A stretch of DNA of 64,000 nt from Paraconiothyrium sp. Pb-2020 (GCA_022419385.1 JAJUBI010000003.1:4953979-5017978); one strand, 5' to 3'; positions 10,651 through 21,900 are shown, counted from the stretch's first letter. The notes: generated by a model from the sequence alone, not told the origin. Made by a program: numbers and translations.

Positions 10651-11945
10651 ACAGTAGCCGCTGATCCAGGAGGTGATGGAACATGGAGCAAGAGGAGAAT
10701 TGAATCTGGAGGAACAGTAACATAGGAGCGTGCATGCTGGAGCATCCGCAAGTAATAATGTACTACCCATGTCAGTTTTGACCGGAGATTGTTCGGCATC
10801 TGAACAGCTTGTTCATCCAAGAGGAGGTAATCTGTAGATTAGAACGCATATCGTAAATCTCTGGGCCGAAGATTTGTACACGTGAAGGTGGTTCCTCGAG
10901 CTTTCTGTGTCATTTGTCCCCCACGGCGGTGAAGTCATAGGGAAGGGTCACGTCGCACAAAGACGAGCGTATTCCGGCGGAATGCGTGGCAACTGTTGCC
11001 ACGCAGCAAGACGATGGCGGTCCATTGGGGGAAGCCGGAAGTGGGTGAACCGGCATCGAGCTGTGTTGTTGCACCGTCCGACAGATGAGCTGGACGTGGG
11101 ATGTCGTGGATGTTCGTGCGCGTTCGTGTCGCGCCGTGTCACTAGCGCGAGGACAGCTCCTGCCCCTTCTCATTCGACCAGCACTTGTCCTCTCTGATGG
11201 CTCCACGTCATGCGTCGCAGAGTATGGGGAACATAATGACCTTCATCGACATATTCCCATGGGCATGGTCTTTTGCCACGATAGCCATTCGTCCACGAGG
11301 ACCGGAGCCTGCGAACTCCGCAATCGCTCAGCTCATGATGCCTAAACACCGCACCACCCACTGCAGTTTCTGATCTTTCGAAGGCTGCTTGAAAAATAGT
11401 CACAACGGTATCGCACTTGATACTCCTTTGACACCATCGCCAGAGAGGCTACAACGAGCACACTTCACGCCCGATCACAGTCCGAATTCGCGTCTCGCTG
11501 CCCCATGACTCTGTCCCAATCCGACAACATCGCGATCCGCGGCGCCCAAAGAAGAAATGCGAAATGCGTAGCGGGGATTGACCGCAGAACTGCGTCGTTT
11601 TCCGACCTCTTGTGCCTTGCTAATGCCGCCAACTACGTCATGCATCCTTGCAACCGCGTCTGGACCACTTTAATGGGCGGCCCGTAGCCGCGACCATGCC
11701 CGCCTCGTCAGTCAGCAGTCGCTCACCGCCAATGACGCTGTGCCAGCTGTACAAGTGCATCACTCCACATAACGGCTAACATAGAGTTTAGACTTGAGTG
11801 GTGTGGCTGGGGTGGACACTGTCGAGAACCATGCGGGAAAAGCATCACGTCGGCGGTGTGGTGCCCGAAGACGGTTCTTATATCAAATGCAGGGTCTGCT
11901 TACCTTCTGTAGGACCGATTTCGAAGACGTGCATCTCCTGTGAAA
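10651..11945. other. Intergenic, no gene recognised
   Basis: About 1.3 kb without a supported gene. A small stem (GTGGCAA/TTGCCAC, 3-base loop) lies near 10985-11001. Open frames here are short and lack family resemblance. Confidence 0.45.
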
Positions 11946-13395
11946 ATGGGCGCTGCGGTAGGGAACCACCCGTCGGGCTGAGATGGGTGCGACGTCGCTA
12001 ATCCATCGCAGAACCTCTCAGTTGATCCGGCGAACGTCGTGCAAGCGCTTGTCAACACGCTACTGGACGTCTTCGATGCGACGAGGGATCTCTACCAGAC
12101 GCTCAAGTCGAAGCAGAGGAGGGACTATGAGCAGAATTTGAGGTCACGTGGGTACAGGAGGAGTATCGACTATCTGGACGACGGCCCAGACGGCGAGGAA
12201 GAGATCATCATGGACAAGGCGGCGGTCCGGAGGGTGTTGGACAATGGGCTTCAGGACGTTGGCGCACAGTTCGCTCTAGGAGATGGTACGGGTAACCTCC
12301 TGCAGCCGCAGAACGAAAATTTGGTCGCATTTCACCTCCATCCGGTCTATTTGGTGTTACTTCAAAGCGCTCAAACTTTGGTTTCAAGACTGCAACCTCC
12401 ATAAATGCGCGGCTTCATGCTGATATATGGTAGTCATCTCGCAAGCTGGGCTCCAATCGCAGATCATCACTTTGCAGTCAGCCATTATCACGACGTTCCT
12501 CTACGGACCTACCTCGCCAGAGCCAATTTCGCACCATCTCAAGACCTTGCTCGCAGCTTCACGGGAAGCAGGAACAACAGCTGTGGACATCCTGACCGCG
12601 CAAATTCAGCGACAGATCGCTGTCTTGCCGCCTACTCCGCGATCGACGGCGAGGTCCCGCGCAGGGAGCATGAGAGCACCTCCTCCATACCCTGTAACTG
12701 CCACAAGCTCAGCATCGACAGCGGTGGTCAAGTCGCGACCGGACCCACCAGATGAGTACTCACGCACCGTACATCCCGCAAAGACCACCATCCTCAGCCG
12801 GCCTCCCGTACCCAGAACCGACACAGAGTCCACCGCTTTTTCAGGCCCCACCTCTTACGGCACGGAGACCACTCTCCACTCCAACTTCTGCCTCTACGCT
12901 CTTGACCTACAGAGACACTCCTCGCAGCCTCTCGCCTCGAGCATCACCTCTGATCCCTCGCCGTACTGCCCCTACTGCAAGCGCTCACTGCACCTCTCCC
13001 CCGGAAGGTCCTGGGAGATCTTCAAAGACGACGGCGGCCGCGAACGCTGCTTCCACGTGCAGAACCGCTTCGTCGTAAAGTGCCACCGCGAAGGCGTCGA
13101 CGGCGGCTACTCGTGCGTGCTGTGCGCGCGCAGCGACAGCCACGAGACGGTGTGCGGCGACGTGAAAGCGCTGGTCAAGCACGTGTGGCAGGACCACAGC
13201 GTCGGCGAGTTGCAGGATGAAGCCGACGTCGCAGAGGTTGTGGAGAAGACGCCCGGGAGGAGCGATAGCGTGATGGGCCCGAGTAGTCGGCGGAGCCTCA
13301 GTCTTGGGCCGGGAAGGGGAGGGCGGCGGAGGCTTGAGAGGGAGGTGGAGACGTTAGAGATTCGGGCGCCGAGGAAGGAGAGCTTGCGGGGTTGA
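11946..13395 (+). CDS. Unrecognised fungal protein with C-terminal Cys/His (zinc-finger-like) region, 3 exons
   Basis: Proposed exons are 11946-11957, 12012-12285 and 12434-13395 (415 residues); the last acceptor could instead be at 12445, which is also in frame. The start is inferred: ATG GGC GCT GCG is followed by a GT donor, and the next exon begins at a CAG acceptor with NLSVDPANVVQALVNTLLDV. The N-terminal ~130 residues look helical. A Pro/Ser-rich linker follows. Residues ~270-350 hold CPYC, further Cys/His residues, CVLC and a final H-x(5)-H, consistent with one or two zinc-binding fingers. The end is Arg/Gly-rich. A DNA-, RNA- or protein-binding role would be guesswork. The first exon is the least certain part. 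Confidence 0.7.
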
Positions 13396-14515
13396 GCATG
13401 TGTCGCTGCATCGGTATTTCGTTTTTCTTCTTCCTCTTCGGATCATGAATGTATAACTACCATCCATTTTCTCCCATCATATCCTTCTCTATCATATCTA
13501 CGGATCACATTCCTACCTCGCAGTATACACTCCCTCCTTCCATTCCAACACGTTGAACTAAACTGCATACTATACAAGCACAAGCATTCCCTCAATCCGT
13601 CACCCACCTACTCACTTCCTCGCACACGTCGTCTCGCACGCACCCGTCTCGCACGTATCCGCATCCCGCCCGTAAGCACCACCCGCGCGACCGCAGCCCC
13701 ACCACCGCCGCAGCGCCGCATGCACGCAACAACTATGCAGCGCAATCCTTCGCCCGCCACCCAAAACGGACAATGCTAGAGCGCTGCAATCGACGGCTTT
13801 TCACCCGCGCCTGGCGCATTGCCGGAAGAGGTAACTTAGGGTTCTCGGAGGTATACATGCGAGCGGGAGCGCGGAAACTGCCGCGCAGGGGGATTGCGCG
13901 TTTGGGCTTAGCGTTGTGCGACCGTTGCCTGGATTGGGGGATGGTGCGGAATGGGGTCGCGAACTGCTGCGCGGGTTTTGGGGGCGTCGTGATGCGAGGT
14001 GGGGAGTGCGGTCGTTGCGCTGGAGGGAAGCGGGTTTGTGGTTTGTTCTTTTCGCCGTTGCTTGAGCTACTTTGGGTTTCGCGCGGAGTTGGTGATGCGG
14101 GCGGAGAGACTGCGCGAGCAGCGTTGTATGATGGCTGGTGAAGCGCGGGTGAGGGATCAGGCTGACGGAGCTGTCGTTGTGTCGATGCAGGTAGCGTCTA
14201 TTTTGGGTGGTGCGCGGACCCCACGATAGGTTTCTGTTTCGAGGTTGAGGCTGTAGGGCTGAGGTGGAGTGGAGGTAATACGTGAACCCTGGTTTTTGGA
14301 ACTAGAGGGTTCTTTTGTTCGGTCTAGGTAGGGCGGCCAGAGCTATGCTGAATATTGTGCTGCCCTCATGGCAGCCACAAAAGAAGAGAACTTGCTCTAA
14401 TATTGTAGAAATCTAGCTACCAAAGACATGCATATTCTACGCTATGCAAGACAGAGTTCTGCTAAAAATTTCCATCTTCAGAATTGCTGGCCAAAGTTTC
14501 TCCATCCAAATCCTC
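13396..14515. other. Intergenic between convergent genes
   Basis: About 1.1 kb. The region around 13620-14240 is GC-rich and strongly strand-biased, so open frames arise by composition. No supported gene is seen. Confidence 0.45.
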
Positions 14516-15924
14516 TCAGTAGTCTTCATCACTATCTAAATGAATGTCGTCTTCGTCTTGCCAGCCACGACCCATATTACTGTTGTCTAGATCATCTCCA
14601 TCATCCGCACCGTCGCTTGTGTCTGAATCACCGCCACCATCATTATCATCCGAACCGTCGCTTGCGTCTGAATCACCGCCACCATCATTATCACCCGAAC
14701 CGTCGCTTCCGTCTGAATCACCGCCACCATCATTATCATCCGAATCGTCGCTAGTATCAGACTCATCACCGTAGTACCGGCGAAGATTGTGATCACTAGG
14801 AGAGTAAAGAGTTGCCCTGGCTCGCTTGGAGTGGGGAAAAGAACCGTCCTCATCATAAGAGCGCTTGGCAGGATTTGTCATGCGTGTCTTTGTCAAAGAT
14901 ACGTCGGAAATGCTAGTCTTTCGGTCTTTCATCATCCTCCGAACCCTCTTGAACACTCTCTCATACACTCCATCTTCACGCTCGCCAAATTTGCACATCT
15001 CTTCATGGTTCGCGTTCACCGGTATCTGTTCTTCATCCTTGACATCTAACAGCGCTGATGGCTTCTCCACAATCTAGTACATAGTCAGCTCAGACTAGCT
15101 TGTTGCACATAGAACTGTCTGAGAACCTACCAAGGTTTTGAGCGGCTTCATCGGGTTCATCTCGTAAAAGCTGCAGACCTGGTAGTTTGCCAGCTGATCA
15201 CGAACATTGTTGTTGAGTTGCTGTAATTCCGTGCTTTTTGTCCGCAAAGCACCGAGAAGGCTTGGTGATGGCCGGTTCATGACAGTGGTAGCAATCGTAG
15301 CAAGTATATTTGGGTACTCGGCCTTCTCGCTACCCCGATGAGGAGTGCCGAAGAAAAAGATCCCAACAGTTGACTCACTAATACTACTGTATCGTTCTTC
15401 AATTCTTGCCAAAAACAGTGCCTAGTGTGCTAAGCATTAGACTATGGCTCCATGGATGCCTCCAGCACTAACCTTTTTTATTATGATTCCGCCGAGTGAA
15501 TGACCAATAAATATTATCGGTCTTCGCGCTTCCTGAAAAATACTTTAGTAACGGCCCCCCACGTCATGAACCAGATTAACCTACGTCGTCTTCCTCACGT
15601 TTATCCACCAAGCTGACGAGCAAATCTTTTGCATGATCTGCAATATGTGCAGTTGTATCTCCGAATGCTGCGGTTGCATCGTATCCAAATGTCATGATTC
15701 GGGCGTCAGGCACGTCGCGTGGAAGGAAGTCCTTGAGCCAGAAGGCGTTCGTTTTCTTGTCCGTCCAAGTAGCCTTCGCATCGCCATTGAGTCCATGCAC
15801 CGCAACGATACTGTTCACAATTAGTCTTTAGACAAAGGCGACTTCGGAAGCATAGCATATACTCTGCCTGAGGAGCCTCAGCTCTCTCAGCTTGGTTGGG
15901 TAGATACAATACCTGCAAGGTCAT
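14516..15924 (-). CDS. SesB-like alpha/beta-hydrolase with acidic repeat tail, 5 exons
   Basis: Minus-strand exons in order are 15863-15924, 15585-15810, 15473-15532, 15131-15421 and 14516-15073. All introns are 51-57 bases and in frame; the product is 398 residues. The fold is the SesB/SERAC1-type esterase often found at the N-terminus of fungal NLR proteins. ADIVAVHGLNGDAKATW covers residues ~20-36, the nucleophile elbow GHSLGG is at 106-111 (Ser108), FFFGTPHRGS follows, and the conserved HxxMCKF has likely catalytic His236. Here no NACHT or repeat domain follows. Instead there is a basic patch (KRSYDEDG, KRAR) and then an Asp/Ser/Gly tail built on a 45-base tandem repeat. Known SesB proteins are linked to allorecognition and cell death; the substrate is unknown. 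All catalytic residues appear intact. Confidence 0.88.
14612..14767. repeat. 45-base tandem repeat in the SesB-like gene
   Basis: Three nearly identical 45-base units (starting at 14612, 14657 and 14702) and a decayed partial fourth at 14747. On the minus strand each encodes a 15-residue Asp/Gly/Ser unit (…DDNDGGGDSD…). Only a few bases differ between copies. Confidence 0.93.
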
Positions 15925-16643
15925 GATTGTGATTGCTTTAGGTTGATTTGGCTGGCGCGCCTGTTTTCTGGTCCTGTTGCATCCGACAAATGACTGTCAG
16001 TGGTCGTGAAATGTTGGTCGCTGCTTACAAAATTCAGTCTTGTGGTACTGGATGAGGTTGCAGGCTTCAGCTTACGGGACCGCGTCGCGTTAAGTCGTAC
16101 GCGTCAAGTGCTGCGCCGCCTACAGCCCCTCCGTCACGTGCCTAGCCGGCAGGAAGGCGGGTTTTTTGCACGCCTACATCCCTGGTAAAACGTAAGGAGC
16201 GTTTTCTTTGATAATGAGCAGATAATCAGCTGATCTGCTCTAGTGAAGAAGCACAATTTCATACAGAAGATCACGTGCCTTGGGCTCGGCCATAATCGTA
16301 GCGAGCACAGCGTAAATAATTACAGTACAATACAAGGTAGTAATCATCATAGCTTTCTTTACGAGCTCGCTGAAATGCACGCTAAGAGACCATATAGATC
16401 CCCCCGATGGATAAATCCGGAGCATATGCTTATATATACTAGACAGTACTATGAGTTGGGTATATCTTCTTATTTGGGACAAGCATCGTCTAAAACAACC
16501 GAAAAATCGAAAGACGTTAGTGGCGATAATTAAACAGGGGTTTGAAGCTGGAGCGATATTAGACACTACAAATTGAATAAGAGTCTATATAGGCTTGTGG
16601 CAAAGAATTATAGTGTTTAAAAACTTGTTTGTTTTCGGCATAG
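15925..16643. other. Intergenic, increasingly AT-rich up to the LTR
   Basis: The 5' flank of the SesB-like gene occupies the first few hundred bases. From about 16200 the sequence becomes AT-rich. Overlapping open frames on both strands at 16240-16566 match nothing I recognise. Confidence 0.4.
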
Positions 16644-17139
16644 TGTTACGATCACGACAGATCGAGACCTAGCAAAGGGGAATAATTACGCGCAGGATAT
16701 CAGCAACACCTTTATTACTAACTAGAGGACGGACACTAGTCAGCGGGGCCAATTAGCTAAGGCGTTATATAACTAGGATCCTACTAAAAGGGCAGGATCC
16801 TAGGAGCAAGCTAGCTTAGTAGGATTACTTAAGATACTCCTGCTAAGGGGATATAATCCCCTAGAGCACAGCAAAGCGAGGGATTATAAGAATAATAAAG
16901 AATAGTATATAGTCTAGAGGGACTTTAGTATCTTTTATATTCTTTGTAGTTAATTCTTCTATAGTTAAAATTAAAGCATATCTTCTACATAAGATCTATT
17001 AGTCTTCTTATATAATTGTTACCTTGCCTTCTATAGCAAGGTTAGGATATTCTTATACCTTTCGTTGTCCATCCGCTCTCGATCACTGAATACCCGCAAG
17101 GCCGGCCTAGGTTAGGTACGTGGAACCCCCCTTGTAACA
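16644..17139. mobile_element. Solo LTR of a retrotransposon with 5-base target-site duplication
   Basis: The element starts TGTTACG and ends TTGTAACA, so it has TG...CA ends and the terminal inverted repeat TGTTAC/GTAACA. It is flanked on both sides by the same five bases, CATAG (16639-16643 and 17140-17144), as expected for an integrase-made duplication. No internal retrotransposon sequence adjoins it, so this is a solo LTR left by recombination between two LTRs. Length is 496 bases. The Ty1/copia versus Ty3/gypsy assignment cannot be made without a full-length relative. Confidence 0.88.
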
Positions 17140-17144
17140 CATAG

Positions 17145-17655
17145 GGTGTTGTTCAACCAACAATAATAGACGTTACCTATCTTTAAGCATTTTATTCTCT
17201 GTCTGTAGGTCTCAATACTACGCTAGTACTCTTATGCTTTGTGCTCTAGCTATTCATATATACTTTAAAGTTATTTTATTTAATACTTATGCATACCTTA
17301 CAGCATTCTATCCTATCGTGCAAAGACTCCTTTCACGCTATAAACATGAAACACTCGTTACAAGGCTTATCATAAGATCGACGATATAAGTTACAGGGTT
17401 TGAGCTTCAGGATACTATTGCAATAGCAAGAGCTATCAGGAGTCCCACAGCTTCCAATGCACGTGGATTCGTGCGAGATCGCTACCCTGGTCGGTAGTTT
17501 CAGCCAAAGCTGCTTCGGATCTAGCTAGTACGAAAATTGAATAAGCTGAACGCAACAGAGCATGCATGTGTGTAATTTAATACTAGGCTGCATGTGGTCC
17601 TCCCCCAGCGCTCGCCGGTCTATCTCTTCGGCCGCCTCGTACTTGCCTTAAGACT
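17145..17655. other. AT-rich intergenic DNA
   Basis: No gene is seen. Thymine/adenine-rich sequence to about 17420 resembles decayed repeat DNA, then composition returns to that of normal genes at the 3' end of the caspase-like gene. Confidence 0.4.
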
Positions 17656-18863
17656 TTACCCCAACCGAGCCGGTAGGCGCACCTTCCTGCCAATGTTTGA
17701 TGTATGAAGCCTGATCCGGGTAGGCTGTGCTGCTTTAGAGCCGGCCAGCCGTATTTTTCCCAATTCCTTTTGAATTCTATCGTGAAGCGTTTCCAGCAAC
17801 ATTCCCTCTTGGAACTCTTCGTGATTTAATACCTTGACTAACGCGTCATTGATATCCCCTCTACTTATGGACGACCAGCTGCACGCCGCAAGAATCTCTC
17901 TCACGTACTGCTGCTCTTCGTTGGTGGTTGGCAGTTGTTCTACGCCCTCTCTGAACCTCTCATTCAGGGCTTCCTCCGTTTCGTTCCCGCTGATGGCTGC
18001 CGCGCCGGAGTCACAGCAGTCGAGGATGATAGCTACATCGCACTTGGCGGCCATGATGAGTCTATGGATGTTGCTCCAGTTTACCGTGGCAATTGGCTGG
18101 TAAATTTTACTGGTTCGTGTGAGCTGTGTTCATTCCGAGCTTTAGAAACGTGGGCTTCGGCTTACTGATCTTCCACGAAATCTTGGAGCCATGTAGACTT
18201 CACGAAATTTTGGAGCCATGTAGGCTCACCAAAGTCGGGCTCACCAGAGTCGGATTCACCAGATTCGGCCTCACCAGATCCGGGCTCACCAGAGTCGGAG
18301 TCACCAGCTTCGGAGACAACGATGGAGCCAATAAAATTGTCGGAGTCGTACTTTGGAACCTGGAGTTCATCAGGGATTTCCGGCTGGGAAATCTTTCCCG
18401 GATCCTTGGCTAACAAGTCCAGGGCTTTCCAAAACGCCGCGGCATCCGCTGCATTCCAGTCCGTCGGATGATTATGACTGCAATGCAATGTTAATTGCTA
18501 GCAACTTCAAGGAAATTACAAGCTCGATAGATGCAAGCGATCGATGTCTTACCTCGCTAGTACTAGACCATCTCCCTTCTCCAAATCTCCATGTCCGTTG
18601 TAGTAAACTACAAGCAATTCATCGCTATGCTCAGAAGGCAGGAATTCGCTCAATCGCTCCTCCAGAGTATCCGAGGGGTCTTCCATAGGGATGCGGACTC
18701 GATGGTGTTTGAAGCCCCTTTCGTTAAAGGCGGAAATGACCTTTTTCACCTCCTTTTCCAAGCACTCAATGTCGTTGTACTCGAAGTTTAGTACGAGTAG
18801 TTGACCTCACAAAGAAGGTCGCATTCCATTTTCATCAGCTGCCGATTGATCGTGGTATGCCAT
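17656..18863 (-). pseudogene. Caspase-like (C14/metacaspase family) gene with an in-frame stop, 3 exons
   Basis: Minus-strand exons are 18553-18863, 18166-18477 and 17656-18109; introns of 75 and 56 bases keep frame. The model gives 359 codons but codon 19 is TGA (18807-18809). After it the caspase fold is continuous: QLLVLNFEYNDIECLEKEV, then YYNGHGD with catalytic His91, and DVAIILDCCDSG with catalytic Cys240 (Asp-Cys-Cys-Asp-Ser-Gly). Between His and Cys is an insertion of five 5-residue DSGEP-like units and a duplicated TWLQ-FV unit. Both catalytic residues are present. The TGA may be a true disabling mutation, or the real first exon lies elsewhere; a 31-base intron removing it would be too short and breaks frame. 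Such proteases act in fungal cell death and stress; substrate unknown. Confidence 0.75.
18171..18296. repeat. Short in-frame tandem repeats in the caspase-like gene
   Basis: Positions 18222-18296 hold five 15-base units encoding DSGEP, GSGEA, ESGES, DSGEP and DFGEP on the minus strand. Positions 18171-18221 hold a duplicated ~24-27-base unit encoding TWLQNFVK and TWLQDFVE. Both lie between the catalytic His and Cys. Confidence 0.85.
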
Positions 18864-19852
18864 CTTGTCAAAGGGGGTTGTCAATCTTCTCGCTCTTAAG
18901 CGGGGTAGAGCGTGCCCACGCAGCCTTGTTTTGCTGTACTTGGAATTACACTACGGATTATCAATGTATAATGATATTGGAACCATCGCTCAGAAGTTTA
19001 GCAGGCTGTTAAACTGGTCCGCCGCCGTACTAAATATTACCTAATCTCTGGTTCAGCTCTTCAAGTATAAATAGCTGGGATGGCCGGGTGGTCTGGGGCC
19101 ACAGAGCCAAGGTTAGGTGGTTTAGGCCGCAATGCAAGTGGTGAGGAGGACTGGGCCGCAATACGCTCAGTGGTCGTTCACCGGAGGAATATGCATGCAA
19201 CGAGGTCGGCTGAATAGTTATGCTTATGTTTTGGGCAGGCGCGGGCGAGCGGACGAACGCATTGGTGACGCTAGCAGGGGGAATGGCCAATCTGCTACTG
19301 CCCCGAAGCTGGCCTTGCGCTCGAGGCGAACTCTGTATGTGTAGATAACTTTTCAGGCGGACTGGTGACGTTCTCAAGGTGGACTTGACCGGTAAATGCT
19401 TGTGCCTATTTCAGCTCCCGCTTTTCGGGCAAGGTTCATGCGGGGTTAGCTGAAAGGGTGCCTACTTGAGGAGAGCTGTAAATGATCAAGAGTTACTTTT
19501 AGTGCATTCTCAGCCGTGGCTCCAACTCGATAATGGACATGCCACTGGTCTACCTGGCTCTCGTGTTGATACTGAAATAGAGCTCACCCTATTACTGTGA
19601 AATGCCTAATTGAGTACATTACGTGGATGCAGAGAGGTGAATAGGCTGTGGTTGAGTTGGATCACAGGGCTGCGGGGCTGAGGTCGGCCTGCTTGCTATT
19701 GGAGCTTAAGTCGCAGGGTCAGTTTTGCTCACGATAAGGGTTTGAAGTTTCCTATTGCTTTGGCGCTGTACACCTTGAGACTTACCAATCACTTCAAGAT
19801 TGCAGGCACCGTGCAGCAAGGCATATTAGCTGCATGCATTTCACAACATAAC

Positions 19853-19942
19853 GTGGTTGAAGCAACGTTGACGACGCGAATGCCAGTGCTATATATTCCG
19901 AAAAGCGCACCGAACGACACTTTTGCGAAGGGAAACATTCCG
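19853..19942. repeat. Diverged tandem repeat, copy 1
   Basis: GTGGTTGAAGCAACG... to ...ACATTCCG matches 20015-20102 in the same orientation, with shared blocks GTGGT-GAAGCAA, TGCCAGTGC/TGTCAGTGCC, AT-TTCCGAA and GCGCACCGAAC. By eye about 70-75% identical, allowing small gaps. Confidence 0.65.
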
Positions 19943-20014
19943 GAGAAAGATATTCTTACCGATATTGACCAACAGCACGTGATGAAAATACTGAAAGAGT
20001 AATCGTTTGCTGGC

Positions 20015-20102
20015 GTGGTCGAAGCAATGTTTCGGAAGCGTATGTCAGTGCCATGTACTCCGAATTGCGCACCGAACAGCCTTTGCATTTAAGAATATTC
20101 CG
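20015..20102. repeat. Diverged tandem repeat, copy 2
   Basis: Second copy of 19853-19942, offset about 162 bases. It has no coding interpretation and no obvious target duplication. Confidence 0.65.
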
Positions 20103-20428
20103 CACAGCAGCTATCAATCCGCAGGAGTTCAACGGGACGGATGAGGTAGCATATCTGCGATACTCCGATAACGAGGGGCTACAGCGAATGAGACGTTGCG
20201 CTACGAATACGTCGATCCGGAAAAGCCCTTCGGAAAACTGGTGGGGTGGTTCCTTACACAGTTCAACCCCGCAACTGACGCGACACACGCGCTTACACTG
20301 TGACATGTTGGGTTAAGAACTCCATATCCTGGGTACTCATATAGGATCAACGAATGCTGCCAGAGTCAACTGACCCAAACCGACAACATTGTGTGAATTT
20401 ACAGAACATCAGTCTTGTTATCTTGATC

Positions 20429-21900
20429 ATGGCTCCAGCCCGCGTATTATCATCCGCTGCATGCACCATCGCAGACAATAACAACAAAATCAACATCAAA
20501 AATGACCACCCAACCGCCAAAGAAGCCCTCGAAGCTGCCAAAGCCCGCTTCGTCGAACGAAACGCCACCAGCTTAACCCTCCACAACGAAGCGGTAAAAA
20601 GCCTCCCCGGCGGAAACACCCGCAGTCTCCTCCACACAGCACCCTTCCCCGTCTTCCTCAAAAAAGGTTCAGGCTACCAAGTCACCTCCGAAGATGGCCA
20701 CACGTAGAACCCTCCGCCTCTATCTTCAGCAGTCAAGTCTAACCATGCTAACAGATACACCGACTTCGTCGGCGAAATGACCGCCGCCCTCTTCGGCCAT
20801 TCACAACCACTCATCACACGCGCAATCATCGATACAATCCAGGATGTAGGCATGAACCTCGGCGGCACAACCTCCTCCGAAGCCCGCCACGCCGCCCTCC
20901 TCTGCACCCGCTTCTCCCTCCCCCTCATCCGCTTCACAAACTCCGGCACAGAAGCAAACCTCCACGCCCTCGCCGCCGCAAAGCGCCACACCGGACGCCG
21001 AAAAGTCGTCGTCTTCTCGGGCGGCTACCACGGCGGGTGTTTCGCTTTTCCTTCAGACACACCAGCAGCCAATGTCGTTGACAGAGACGACTGGATCGTC
21101 GCAGAGTACAACGATGTCGACGACACGAGGCGGAAAATTGAAGAGAGCGGCGATGTGGCTGCCGTGCTGGTGGAGGGCATGCAAGGCGCGGGACCGTGTA
21201 TAGTAGGTACTTCCGCGTTTCTGCAGCAGGTGCAGAGCAGCGCGCAGAAGGTGGGGGCGATATTTATACTAGATGAGGTCATGACTAGTCGGCTCTCCTC
21301 CGGTGGACTACAGAAATTAGAAAATTTGCAGCCGGATATCACGACGATGGGGAAGTATCTAGGCGGCGGGATCTCGTTCGGGGCGTTTGGAGGGAAGGCG
21401 GACGTTATGGGGGTTTATGGTAGGTTGCACGGGTCGTAAGGGAGTTGTGCTAATGGTGTACAGATCCGAGGGATGGCAACGCGCTGGCGCATTCGGGGAC
21501 GTTTAATAATAATACGCTGGGGATGGTGGCGGGGTATGTGGGTATGAGTCAGGTGTATACTCCCGACGTGGCGCGGGAGTTCAATGCGATGGGCGATAGG
21601 CTCCAGGCGAAGCTGAGGGAAATCAGTCACGGGACGAAGATGACTGTCACTGGGAGGGGCACGATTATTGGCATACACTTCTTAGAGGATGGTAAGAAGG
21701 AGTTGAGGAGCTACAGAGAGAGGAAGGACGAAGTCGAGCTGAAGGATTTGTTTTGGTTCGAGATGATGGAGGATGGGTTTTGGATCTCGAAGCGGGGCAG
21801 TATTGCGTTGATTTTGGGGACGCCGTGGGAGGAGTTGGAGAGGTTTGTTGGATGTGTGCAGGGGTTCTTGAGGAGGCATGAGGCTTTGGTGAAGATTTGA
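20429..21900 (+). CDS. Class III aminotransferase, glutamate-1-semialdehyde aminomutase-like, 3 exons
   Basis: Exons are 20429-20703, 20755-21419 and 21464-21900; introns of 51 and 44 bases keep frame, giving 458 residues. The fold is a PLP enzyme of class III. FTNSGTEANLHALAAAK and GGYHG form the phosphate-binding region (residues ~152-185), FILDEVMTSR carries the PLP-ring Asp (Asp265), and GKYLGGGISFGAFGG carries the Schiff-base Lys292. The C-terminal domain includes SGTFNNNTLGM and GRGTIIGIHF. It resembles GSA aminomutases, but ascomycetes make 5-aminolevulinate by the succinyl-CoA route, so a different amino acid or keto acid substrate is more likely. The start at 20429 was chosen over an upstream in-frame ATG at 20354 because the extra residues have no family resemblance. 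Confidence 0.9.

Larger units (their letters stand above)
18864..20428. other. Intergenic with a diverged tandem duplication
   Basis: About 1.5 kb. No supported gene on either strand. The duplicated segments at 19853-19942 and 20015-20102 are listed separately. The last ~100 bases form the promoter/leader of the aminotransferase. Confidence 0.45.

Noticed and set aside
13773..14229. Open frames of 122 and 76 residues in GC-rich DNA
   Set aside because: Strand-biased composition creates them; no splice context, family motif or plausible start.
16240..16566. Frames of 96 and 108 residues on opposite strands next to the LTR
   Set aside because: No transposase, reverse transcriptase or other motif; AT-rich DNA gives such frames by chance.
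18780..18810. 31-base GTGAGG...GAG intron that would remove the in-frame TGA of the caspase-like gene
   Set aside because: Too short for a fungal intron, has a GAG acceptor, and leaves the wrong frame, despite a good TACTAAAC branch-like sequence.
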